Source: Propionibacteriaceae bacterium (GTDB lineage: Bacteria > Actinomycetota > Actinomycetes > Propionibacteriales > Propionibacteriaceae). Taken from it: a stretch of DNA of 10,429 nucleotides. A model generated the notes under the pieces. The model ran no database searches. It was not told the origin of the DNA and saw nothing but the letters and a program-made list of their open reading frames with translations. Where the stretch lies: positions 1-10,429 of the forward strand of contig CAJPNZ010000106.1 of the NCBI GenBank assembly GCA_905372155.1. The letters are read 5' to 3'. Position numbers and translations under genes: made by a program. Positions 1 through 5,939 of this stretch are shown piece after piece. How positions within the stretch are numbered: position 1 is the first letter of the stretch; every line of letters begins with the position of its first letter.

Positions 1-990
1 CAGGACGGCCGCCTCGAGGAAGAACTGGGCCGCGATGTGGCGTGGCTGCGCACCCATCGCCCGCCGCAGGCCGATCTCCCCGGTGCGTTCGATGACGGCA
101 ACGATGGTGGTGTTGGCGATACCGATCATGCCGACGATCAGGCACACCACCCCGAGCCCCAGGAACAGGCCGCTCAGCTGGGAGTTGACGGCCGCGCGGA
201 GCCCCTCCGGGCTCGGGGGCAGCGACACGGAGAAACGTTCCGGGTGGGTGGCCGACATGGCGGTGGGCAGCTGCGGGCCGACCACCTGGGCCGCGCCCGG
301 GGCGACATCGACGACGAGGTTCACCTTCGCCTCCGGCGGCGGGTCGTGCCACAGGACCTGTGCGGTCCGGGTGGGGATGACGACACCCGCCAGCAGTTCG
401 GGCAGCCGCTTGGTGTCGTCGATGATGCCGATCACCGTGAACGGCACCCCGTCGATGACGACGGCCGGGCCGCGCGACAGGTCGTCGATGCGCAGGTCTC
501 GGGCGGCACCGCTGCCGATGACCGCGACCCGCGCCCCCCGCTGCTCGTGCCCGGCGTCAAAGCCGCGTCCCTGTGAGAAGGTCGCCCCCGCAACCTCGAA
601 GGTCCCCGCCGAGGCCGCGATCGCGCGGGCATCACGTGTCTCCGGGGGTTTGGTCGCGCGCTGTTTCAACTCCCACTGGAGCCCGGCGCTCCTGACGCCG
701 TTGATTCGCGCGGCCCGTTCCGCCGCGTCGATCGGGAAGTCCAGCGACGCCACCCTGGGGCGCGACCGTTCGGCGCGCGTCACCCGCACCTCCGTCGCCT
801 CGACGAGATTGAACTGCGCGGTCACCTGCACCGAGACAGATGTGGTCAACCCGAGCACCACCACCAGCACCGCCACCCCGATGACCGTACCCAAGGCGGT
901 CAGGACCGACCGGCCGGGACGCTGGACGAGACCTGCTATCGCCTCCTGGAACAACACCGCCAACCGGACCCGGCCACGTTCACGCGGCAT
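1..990 (-). CDS. MacB-like ABC transporter permease (3' end outside window)
   Basis: Membrane subunit of a MacAB/FtsX-type ABC transporter. Reading the minus strand from the ATG at 990 gives 330 codons open to the window edge. Seen: a short cytoplasmic N-terminus, a first membrane helix at about residues 29-51, a large extracytoplasmic domain at about 52-265 (MacB periplasmic core type), a second helix at about 273-299, and then the family's conserved cytoplasmic stretch ERTGEIGLRRAMGA (301-314). MacB permeases have four helices, so the last two should lie beyond position 1. The start overlaps the end of the ATPase gene by 11 bases, which implies coupled translation. Such permeases do not move substrate through a channel in the lipid bilayer; they transmit ATP-driven motion to an extracytoplasmic adaptor, here encoded two genes upstream. 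The substrate cannot be told from the sequence. Confidence 0.92.
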   Translation of the reverse strand, partial: MPRERGRVRLAVLFQEAIAGLVQRPGRSVLTALGTVIGVAVLVVVLGLTTSVSVQVTAQFNLVEATEVRVTRAERSRPRVASLDFPIDAAERAARINGVRSAGLQWELKQRATKPPETRDARAIAASAGTFEVAGATFSQGRGFDAGHEQRGARVAVIGSGAARDLRIDDLSRGPAVVIDGVPFTVIGIIDDTKRLPELLAGVVIPTRTAQVLWHDPPPEAKVNLVVDVAPGAAQVVGPQLPTAMSATHPERFSVSLPPSPEGLRAAVNSQLSGLFLGLGVVCLIVGMIGIANTTIVAVIERTGEIGLRRAMGAQPRHIAAQFFLEAAVL

Positions 991-1654
991 CGCGGGTCAC
1001 CACCCCGTCGTGCAGCCGCAGCCGCAGATTCCCGATGCCCGCGATCTCGGGGTTGTGGGTGATGATCACCACCGTGGTTCCGGCCCCGTTGAGGGTGGTC
1101 AGCAGGTCGATGATCGCCTCGGAGTTGATGCTGTCGAGGTTTCCAGTGGGTTCGTCGCAGAGCAGGATGGCGGGGTTGACGGCCATCGCCCGGGCGATGG
1201 CGACGCGCTGCCTCTCGCCGCCGGAGAGCAACCCGGCGGGCAAGTCACTGCGGTGGTCGAGACCCACCAGGTCGATGGCCCGGCGCGACGCCTCTTTTCG
1301 TTCCTCGGCCGGAACGCCTTGGTAGAGCCCGGCCAGCGCGATGTTGTCGGCGACGCTGCGGTGGGGCATGAGGTGGAAGGCCTGGAAAACGAAACCGATG
1401 CTGCTTCCCCGCAGGGCGGTGCGGTCGGATTCGCTCAGTTTCGTGGTGTCGAGGTCGTTGACCAGGACCGTTCCACTGCTGGGGCGATCCAGCAGCCCGG
1501 CCAGGTTCAGCAGCGTCGACTTGCCGGATCCGGAATGACCGACGATGGTCACCATGTCCCCGTCGTTTACGGTGAAACTGCACGTCTTCAACGCCTCGAC
1601 GGGAACCGGGCCGGGGAATGTCCGGGTCACGTCACGGAACTCGAGTACCTTCAC
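980..1654 (-). CDS. ABC transporter ATP-binding protein, MacB/LolD type
   Basis: Cytoplasmic ATPase of 224 residues, complete. Motifs in order: Walker A GHSGSGKST (39-47, Lys45), Q-loop Gln91 in FVFQAFHL, signature LSGGERQRVAIARA (143-156), Walker B ILLCDEP (163-169, catalytic Glu168), D-loop (173-175) and switch His200. The length and the DEPTGNLDS wording are typical of the MacB/LolD/FtsE group, whose members pair with permeases like the one downstream. The start is GTG and its first four bases (GTGA) contain the stop of the adaptor gene, so the two are translationally coupled; the other end overlaps the permease start. No key residue is missing. The protein is expected to dimerise at the membrane and power the permease-adaptor complex. 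Confidence 0.96.
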   Translation of the reverse strand: MKVLEFRDVTRTFPGPVPVEALKTCSFTVNDGDMVTIVGHSGSGKSTLLNLAGLLDRPSSGTVLVNDLDTTKLSESDRTALRGSSIGFVFQAFHLMPHRSVADNIALAGLYQGVPAEERKEASRRAIDLVGLDHRSDLPAGLLSGGERQRVAIARAMAVNPAILLCDEPTGNLDSINSEAIIDLLTTLNGAGTTVVIITHNPEIAGIGNLRLRLHDGVVTRDAA

Positions 1655-3042
1655 CGGAGGATCCCCACCACGACCGAATCGCCCTCCGCGAGTTGCCCGT
1701 CCACGGCGGTCACCCCCACCATGCCGTCGCCGGACTCGCCGACAGTGACCTCGACGTCGCGGTAGGAGCCGGAGGTTTCCTTGACCCGCACCCGGCTCTT
1801 GGAGTCGGCGCCGGTGGTGACCGCCGCCTCCGGTACCTTCAGCGTTTCCTGTTCCGAGGTGGATGTGGCGATGTTGACCCTGATGGTCGTGCCGCGCAGG
1901 CCAGCGTCGAGCGGGGTTTCGGGTGTGACGGTCACCTGCACCGCTCCCTCGACCTGGCCCTCCTCGGGGCTGAGCGTCGTCACGTCGGTGACGCTTCCCT
2001 GGATGCGGGTGCCGTCGGGGGTGATGAGGGTGGCGGCGTCGCCTGTCTCCAGTTGCGAGGTCTGCGCCTTGGCCAGCTTGGCAACGGCGGCGACATCACC
2101 GGAGGCGAGCGTGATGGTCCCGGTTCCGACCTCGGCCCCGACGCTGACCCCGATGGTGTCCACCACCGCCGGCAGATGACGCAGGAACGCGACCTCGCCC
2201 AGGGGGATCTGCGGGCCTGCGGCGTCGCGAGCCTTGGCCAGCGCCTCCTGCGCCGCCTTGAGGTCCTCCCGGGCCTGGGTCAAGGAGGTTTTGGCGTCCT
2301 CGATGGCGTCCTTGGAGGGAGACTCCCCCGATCCGCCCTTGGATTTCCCATCCCCGGTGCCGGTTTCCCTCTGGTCGTCGCCGGAACCCTTTTCGGCCGC
2401 CGCGTAGTCGCGTTCGGCGCGGCTCAGCGCCACCTTCGCCTGCTGGACCGCGCGGCTGGCTGCCGTCTCGGCCTTGGCCGCGGCGTCGGCCTCCTCGTCG
2501 CCGACCCGCGTCGCCTTGTAGCCGCGGTCGGTGTACAGGGCGTTCACGGCCTCCTTGGTGGCGGCGCCGAAGGTTTTCTCGTCGTCGGGGATCTTGTATC
2601 CGAGGGTGCTCAGCGCCGCCTGGAGCTGGGTGACGTCGGGTCCGGTCATCGCGGGCCCCAGCGTGCGGTAGGCGGCCAGGTCGCCAGGCAGCACGAAGGT
2701 GGGGCGTCCCGCCACGTCGACTAGGGATGTGCCCGCCTCGGCCTTCCCACCGACGCTGACGTGAATGGCCGACACCACCGCCTTTTCGGCTCCCCCTCCC
2801 GGGGGTGCGGGGGCGACCACCTCGGGCGCCGTGGGTTTGACCTGTGCGTCGGCGGATTCGGTTCGCTGCACTTTGCCCTTCTCCACGGGGGCGGTGAGGG
2901 TGGTCTGCTCGGGTGGCGCGGCGTCGGCCGCCACCTGGGCGGGGGATTTCACGAATTGGCCAGCCACCAACCCGACGAGCAGCATCACCAGCGCCGGGAT
3001 GATCAGCGCGGCGAGCGGATGGCGGCGAACCCAGGCTTTCAT
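1651..3042 (-). CDS. MacA/HlyD-like membrane-anchored adaptor with peptidoglycan-binding domain
   Basis: 463-residue extracytoplasmic adaptor for the adjacent ABC transporter. Seen: a basic N-terminus and one membrane anchor (about 11-30, no lipobox); a biotinyl/lipoyl-like half near 85-125; a peptidoglycan-binding type 1 module at about 126-170 with the family pattern GPDVTQLQAALSTLGY; two Ala-rich coiled-coil arms (about 183-217 and 243-274) joined by a Gly/Ser/Asp-rich hinge (219-242); then beta-rich domains to the end (about 280-463), including VPEAAVTT, typical of RND/MacA adaptors. In Gram-negative bacteria the hairpin docks on an outer-membrane channel; in Gram-positives with a peptidoglycan module it probably reaches the cell wall (inference). 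It lies 40 bases after lipoprotein A and overlaps the ATPase by four bases. No strong Shine-Dalgarno sequence was seen before the ATG at 3042, so translation may depend on the upstream gene. Confidence 0.92.
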   Translation of the reverse strand: MKAWVRRHPLAALIIPALVMLLVGLVAGQFVKSPAQVAADAAPPEQTTLTAPVEKGKVQRTESADAQVKPTAPEVVAPAPPGGGAEKAVVSAIHVSVGGKAEAGTSLVDVAGRPTFVLPGDLAAYRTLGPAMTGPDVTQLQAALSTLGYKIPDDEKTFGAATKEAVNALYTDRGYKATRVGDEEADAAAKAETAASRAVQQAKVALSRAERDYAAAEKGSGDDQRETGTGDGKSKGGSGESPSKDAIEDAKTSLTQAREDLKAAQEALAKARDAAGPQIPLGEVAFLRHLPAVVDTIGVSVGAEVGTGTITLASGDVAAVAKLAKAQTSQLETGDAATLITPDGTRIQGSVTDVTTLSPEEGQVEGAVQVTVTPETPLDAGLRGTTIRVNIATSTSEQETLKVPEAAVTTGADSKSRVRVKETSGSYRDVEVTVGESGDGMVGVTAVDGQLAEGDSVVVGILR

Positions 3043-3082
3043 GGTCGCGGTCAGATGGCGGGAAAAGCGGATCGGGAGAACA

Positions 3083-3982
3083 TCACCTCAAAGCCTCCTT
3101 TGCCCGTTCGAGGACCTTTTTCTGAACATCGAGCTCGGCGCGCAGGCTGGCTTCGTTCTCACGTATGAGGTTCTTCTGGATCGCCACATCCACGGCCATC
3201 GCCCGGCCGATGTAATTGGTCTCCTCCGCACACCCCAGATCCACCAGGGCCATCTCGCGCTGCCTACCGGCATCGGCACCCCCAACGGAATTACCGGCCT
3301 CCCAGCGATGCTGGAAATCATAACCGGCCTTCTTCATGCAGGCAGCCCAGTCCTTCTCCGCACCCTTGAAGATCTCATTCTCAAGCAGAGCACTCCATGC
3401 ATCCCCGAGTAGCTTCTCTGCCAACTCCGTTCCTGTGCTGCTTCCTTCCCTAATGTCATCCCACCCGATCTTCCCACACCCTCCCTCGGGCAGCGAATTC
3501 CCTTCGGAGTCCTTCAGGGAACTGGGAGCACCAGTCTCAGTCTGCCCAGTCATCACCTCGTCCCGCTTCGTGTAACCAGCGGAAGGGTCGCGTTCTGGCT
3601 CTTTCTCCCTAGGTGGCGGAAGCTTGTAGCCGTACTGCTCAACCTCCGCGCGATCAATCAACCCATAGCGCCGAGATACATCAACCTGAGGCATTAGACT
3701 GGACCTATCCACTTCATCGGGACTAGTTATGACACCGTAACGTGCCGCACATACCACTTGGCGCTGATACGCTCCACGAATCACTAACTCCATTTGGTCA
3801 GACGTTGATGCATATGCCATAAGAGGCAGATTAATCTCGGCGGCAGAGCTAATGGTTGGGGCTGGACCAGGCGTCACAGTCACTTGGGTTGGAACTCCAC
3901 AGCTCGCCAGCAGTGTGGCGATGCCAAGCGGCATCGCCACACGCACCAGCATCGCCGAGAACCAATGATGAGAAAAAATCAT
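3083..3982 (-). CDS. Cell-surface lipoprotein A, paralogue of lipoprotein B, function unknown
   Basis: Predicted 299-residue lipoprotein of no family I can name. A short basic/hydrophobic signal ends in the lipobox LASC (Cys28), followed by a Pro/Thr-rich tether. The mature part has four further cysteines (78, 169, 215, 251), all conserved in lipoprotein B, so two disulfides are possible. Shared blocks are CAARYGV, RRYG[LV]IDR, YTKRDEVM.GQTETGAPSSLKD (split in a linker and a helix), GGCGK.GWD, AEKDWAACMK..GYDF and a charged helical C-terminus (about 252-299). I chose ATG 3982 because AAGGA sits nine bases upstream; an in-frame TTG at 3988 matches the first codon position of lipoprotein B but has only three bases of spacing. 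It sits 41 bases after the crystallin-like gene and 40 before the adaptor, so it probably belongs to the transporter operon. Its GC content is low for this window (bases 3661-3720 are 52% GC), which hints at separate ancestry or relaxed codon use. Confidence 0.85.
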   Translation of the reverse strand: MIFSHHWFSAMLVRVAMPLGIATLLASCGVPTQVTVTPGPAPTISSAAEINLPLMAYASTSDQMELVIRGAYQRQVVCAARYGVITSPDEVDRSSLMPQVDVSRRYGLIDRAEVEQYGYKLPPPREKEPERDPSAGYTKRDEVMTGQTETGAPSSLKDSEGNSLPEGGCGKIGWDDIREGSSTGTELAEKLLGDAWSALLENEIFKGAEKDWAACMKKAGYDFQHRWEAGNSVGGADAGRQREMALVDLGCAEETNYIGRAMAVDVAIQKNLIRENEASLRAELDVQKKVLERAKEALR

Positions 3983-4023
3983 GGTCAACAGTCCTTGGCC
4001 GATTCCGGTTTCAGCGCAGCGAC

Positions 4024-4455
4024 TCAGGAGAGTCGATAGGACGACATCTCATCATTCCAGTAGTCACCCAAATAGCGACCCGAGGCGAAATTCGTGTACC
4101 CCCAAGACGGGCCACTGAATCCACCGTCGCGGTAGATCTTGATGTCACAGCGATTGTAGTCTGCCGCCCAGGAAGCCGAATCATTCCAGCGACCCGGAAG
4201 GACAGAAAAACTCACGTCCGGCGTAGCCGTGGACGGGGTGCAGGGACCACTTCCGAAAGCAGCCAGGTAGTACCCGCTACCATCATGGTTCTGACGGAAC
4301 TCGGCCCGGATCGCCGAGCCATACTCCCTCCCCTGCACTGCGTTACTAGTCGGCGGTTCAGGATCACCTCCAGTCTTTGCAGCTGCGGGGAGAGCGACCA
4401 TCGCAGAGGCCAACATGGCCACCACTCCCACTCCAATAGACCATCGAGAAACCAT
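4024..4455 (-). CDS. Small secreted beta/gamma-crystallin-like (possible inhibitor I36-like) protein
   Basis: 143-residue exported protein. The N-terminus is a classical signal peptide: Arg4, a hydrophobic core at about 6-22 and an Ala-rich signal peptidase I site near Ala24-Ala26, so the mature form is about 117 residues. The C-terminal half (about 85-143) has two copies of the crystallin-type [ND][ND]xx[ST]S pattern, NDSASW (91-96, last position variant) and NDEMSS (134-139), plus CDIKIYRDGGFSGPSWGY, which looks like a Greek-key strand pair. Cys72 and Cys103 may form a disulfide. This pattern occurs in bacterial beta/gamma-crystallins, often calcium-binding, and in the Streptomyces metalloproteinase inhibitor (I36) group; I cannot choose between them. 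A G-rich Shine-Dalgarno (AAGGGGGGAAC) precedes the ATG at 4455, a promoter lies at 4503-4532, and lipoprotein A follows after 41 bases. The fold call is from motif reading only. Confidence 0.82.
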   Translation of the reverse strand: MVSRWSIGVGVVAMLASAMVALPAAAKTGGDPEPPTSNAVQGREYGSAIRAEFRQNHDGSGYYLAAFGSGPCTPSTATPDVSFSVLPGRWNDSASWAADYNRCDIKIYRDGGFSGPSWGYTNFASGRYLGDYWNDEMSSYRLS

Positions 4456-4473
4456 TTTGTTCCCCCCTTCTAC

Positions 4474-4499
4474 TCTGCGCCGCCTCCATGCAGCGCAGA
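4474..4499 (-). other. Leader hairpin upstream of the crystallin-like gene
   Basis: TCTGCGC and GCGCAGA (4474-4480 and 4493-4499) form a perfect 7-bp stem with a 12-base loop in the 5' leader. It lies about 8 bases before the G-rich Shine-Dalgarno sequence. No U tract follows, so it is not a standard terminator. It may affect leader stability; this is inference only. The lipoprotein B leader keeps the surrounding bases, but its stem is imperfect. Confidence 0.4.
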
Positions 4500-4502
4500 A
4501 AT

Positions 4503-4532
4503 ATGGTAAATGACTTGGTCACAGCATGTCAA
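4503..4532 (-). promoter_or_regulatory. Promoter of crystallin-lipoprotein A-transporter operon
   Basis: On the minus strand TTGACA (4532-4527), an 18-base spacer and TACCAT (4508-4503) form a sigma-70-type promoter, with a leader of about 40 bases before the ATG at 4455. The same layout and the CATTTAC box across the -10 occur upstream of lipoprotein B at matching distance, which strengthens the call. The promoter would drive all five genes from the crystallin-like gene to the permease. Confidence 0.6.
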
Positions 4533-4639
4533 CTCGGCATCCGCTTTTCGACAGGAAACACAAGAGTTTCTATAATTTTTCATCGGGGAATTAAACGCGC
4601 AGTTGCCCTCACCAATAGGAATTGCCAGAAGTGAACACT
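4533..4639. other. Non-coding gap between lipoprotein B and the crystallin-like promoter
   Basis: This gap is AT-richer than its surroundings. No clear Rho-independent terminator was found for lipoprotein B. A short palindrome GAAGTGAACACTTC (4628-4641) straddles its stop codon, but its stem is 6 bp with a 2-base loop and no T tract. The plus-strand promoter at 4548-4576 is the only other feature seen. Confidence 0.5.
4548..4576 (+). promoter_or_regulatory. Near-consensus promoter pointing antisense into lipoprotein B
   Basis: On the plus strand TCGACA (4548-4553), a 17-base spacer and a perfect TATAAT (4571-4576) match the sigma-70 consensus at 11 of 12 bases. Transcription from about 4583 would run into the 3' end of the lipoprotein B gene in antisense. 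No convincing plus-strand protein gene follows. The site lies in one of the few AT-rich stretches here, so a chance match is possible. Confidence 0.4.
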
Positions 4640-5539
4640 TCACTTCAGCGCTTCCTTTGCCCGCGCGAGGACCTTTTTTTGAACGTCGAGTGCCGAACGC
4701 AGGCTGGCCTCGTTCTCGCTGATGAGTTTCTTCTGGATAGCCACATCCACGGCCATTGCCCGGCCGGTGAAGTTGGTTTCCTCCACGCAGTTCAGGTCCA
4801 GGCGGCCCATTTCCCGTTGCCGCTGCAGGTCGGCGCCGGCGACGACGTTTCCGGTTTCCGAACGGTGCTTGAAGTCGTAGCCCGAGCGTTTCATGCAGGC
4901 GGCCCAGTCCTTCTCCGCCTGCTGGAAACTCTCGTGTTCCTGCATCATGGTTTTCGCATCGCCCAGCAGTTTCTGGGCCAGCTCGTCCCCGGTGTCGGTC
5001 CCCTCCCGGATCTCATCCCAGCCGACCTTTCCGCACCCGCCATCGGGCAACGGTTTGCCATCCTGGTCCTTCAGTGAGCTGGGAGCGCCGGTCTCGGTCT
5101 GGCCGCTCATGACCTCGTCCCGCTTCGTGTAGGAGGCCGCAGGATTCTTCGAGGGATCGGGTTCCTCCGTCGTGGCCCCGGTGCCGTAACCGTACTTCTC
5201 GACGTCGTCGCGATCGATCACCCCGTAGCGCCGGGACTCGTCGTACATGGCCTTCAGGCCTGCTCGATCCACGGGGTCGGGGGATGTCGTCACCCCGTAG
5301 CGTGCGGCGCACGCCACCTGCCGCTGGGCCACCCCGCGCTGGATCACCTCCAGGTTGTCGATGGTGAGCCGGTAGGCCGTTAGCGGCAGATCGATTTCCG
5401 ACGAGCTGCGAATGGTAGGGGCCGGACCGGGCGTCACGGCGACGGGGGCGGAGGCTCCGCAGCCCGCCAGCAGCGCGACGAGACCGCAGTGCGCCAGAAT
5501 CACACGAAACTGATGACGTGGGGAAAAGATCGCGGTCAT
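4640..5539 (-). CDS. Cell-surface lipoprotein B, paralogue of lipoprotein A, function unknown
   Basis: Predicted lipoprotein of 299 residues, exactly the length of lipoprotein A. The lipobox is LAGC (Cys27), with further cysteines at 77, 169, 215 and 251. Hand alignment over residues 138-299 needs no gap and gives about 73% identity; the first half diverges more, especially the linker at about 119-136. The conserved AEKDWAACMK and GGCGK.GWD blocks probably mark the core fold. The start at 5539 is chosen because MTAIFS aligns with the start of lipoprotein A and GGAAAAG lies upstream. An in-frame ATG at 5572 would add 11 residues (MVSHRFAGKDL) and is the position matching the crystallin-like start codon. 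A longer frame back to 5647 is unlikely, since it would begin inside the promoter. The gene is followed by 184 non-coding bases, so it is probably transcribed on its own, feeding the same envelope system (inference). Confidence 0.86.
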   Translation of the reverse strand: MTAIFSPRHQFRVILAHCGLVALLAGCGASAPVAVTPGPAPTIRSSSEIDLPLTAYRLTIDNLEVIQRGVAQRQVACAARYGVTTSPDPVDRAGLKAMYDESRRYGVIDRDDVEKYGYGTGATTEEPDPSKNPAASYTKRDEVMSGQTETGAPSSLKDQDGKPLPDGGCGKVGWDEIREGTDTGDELAQKLLGDAKTMMQEHESFQQAEKDWAACMKRSGYDFKHRSETGNVVAGADLQRQREMGRLDLNCVEETNFTGRAMAVDVAIQKKLISENEASLRSALDVQKKVLARAKEALK

Positions 5540-5617
5540 CAGATCTTTTCCGGCGAACCGATGCGAGACCATCTTGGTTTTTCTTTCTACTGTGCGCCAC
5601 ACCATTGCGGCAGGAAA
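5540..5617 (-). other. Leader of lipoprotein B with remnant of a crystallin-like gene start
   Basis: Reading the minus strand, the segment from the -10 to ATG 5572 matches the leader of the crystallin-like gene, including a shared CATTTAC box, an ATGG then GGCGCA block, AGTAGAA, and the start codon with ATGGTnTC. After those first codons the similarity to the crystallin-like gene ends, and within about 30 bases it changes to similarity with the short spacer before lipoprotein A. This is what a near-complete in-place deletion of the crystallin-like gene would leave. The remnant is in frame with lipoprotein B, so it may be translated as a short N-terminal extension. Confidence 0.55.
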
Positions 5618-5647
5618 ACTGTAAATGGCGCCGCTGTGGAAGGTCAA
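5618..5647 (-). promoter_or_regulatory. Promoter of lipoprotein B, twin of the crystallin operon promoter
   Basis: The minus strand has TTGACC (5647-5642), an 18-base spacer and TACAGT (5623-5618). The distance from the -35 to the ATG at 5572 is within two bases of the distance from the crystallin promoter to its start codon, and the intervening leader aligns well. A perfect palindrome TTCCGCGGAA (5675-5684) lies 27 bases upstream of the -35 and could be a regulator site, though nothing else supports that. Confidence 0.58.
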
Positions 5648-5763
5648 GCAGAAGAGTCAGGGCCGCCCAGTAGATTCCGCGGAAAAGGAAAGCAGCCGTA
5701 TCGGGGCTCACCAACGATCCTGTGCGCACGCCCCCGCCCAAGTGGTTCCGGCGGGATGAAAGC

Positions 5764-5811
5764 TGGTTGATCCGACCTGCAAGCGTCAGCGAGCAGGGCG
5801 AGTCGAAACCA
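5764..5811 (-). repeat. Dispersed-repeat unit, copy 1 (inverted relative to copy 2)
   Basis: On the minus strand this 48-base unit begins TGGTTTCGAC and ends TCAACCA, with complementary tips (TGGTT and AACCA). Copy 2 at 5863-5907 has the same ends and shared inner GCTC and TC steps. Similar TGGTTTCGAC...TCAACCA intergenic repeats are, from memory and unverified, common in some actinobacterial genomes. Confidence 0.6.
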
Positions 5812-5862
5812 TCTGGCGGCCAGGTAGGGACTTGTTCACGGGCCCTCTGAATGATCACGGCA

Positions 5863-5907
5863 TGGTTTCGACACGGGCCGCTCCTTCGTCGCGTCCCGGC
5901 TCAACCA
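5863..5907 (+). repeat. Dispersed-repeat unit, copy 2
   Basis: This 45-base unit begins TGGTTTCGAC and ends GGCTCAACCA. Its tips can pair (TGGTT with AACCA), as can CCCG with CGGG further in, so a transcript reading out of the LacI-family gene could fold here about 33 bases after its stop. There is no T tract, so a terminator role is only possible. Together with copy 1 it forms an inverted pair whose inner 11 bases (5802-5812 and 5862-5872) are perfectly complementary. Confidence 0.6.
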
Positions 5908-5939
5908 ACTTGGGGATGTGATGTCACAGTGGATGTTCT

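Larger units (their letters stand above)
5648..5939. other. Intergenic region between lipoprotein B and the LacI-family gene
   Basis: No gene is supported in these 292 bases on either strand; the reading frames present lack recognisable protein features. It contains the inverted pair of repeats (5764-5811, 5863-5907), a palindrome TTCCGCGGAA (5675-5684) and TGTGATGTCACA (5917-5928), the latter 11 bases beyond the LacI-family stop. It separates two unrelated minus-strand transcription units. Confidence 0.6.

Noticed and set aside
35..1765. Long plus-strand reading frame over the permease and ATPase region
   Set aside because: It lies opposite the permease and ATPase genes, has low-complexity Arg/Pro/Thr/Ser-rich content and no recognisable domain; it is a GC-bias shadow.
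1618..2724. 368-codon plus-strand reading frame opposite the adaptor gene
   Set aside because: Gly/Leu/Arg-rich translation without domain signals, antisense to a well-supported adaptor.
4628..4641. GAAGTGAACACTTC palindrome at the lipoprotein B stop as a terminator
   Set aside because: A 6-bp, AT-leaning stem with a 2-base loop and no T tract on either strand; too weak to call.
4622..5077. Plus-strand frame downstream of the TATAAT promoter
   Set aside because: It is antisense to lipoprotein B, and its sequence is explained by the codons of that gene; a similar frame appears opposite lipoprotein A. No clear ribosome-binding site was seen.
5013..5858. 281-codon minus-strand frame overlapping lipoprotein B and the gap upstream
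   Set aside because: It is Arg-rich, in another frame of lipoprotein B, and crosses the promoter and a repeat unit; the lipobox-bearing frame is clearly the real one.
5917..5928. TGTGATGTCACA palindrome just past the LacI-family stop, resembling half-sites of CRP
   Set aside because: Spacing is 2 rather than 6 bases for a CRP-type site, there is no T tract for a terminator, and no promoter lies nearby.
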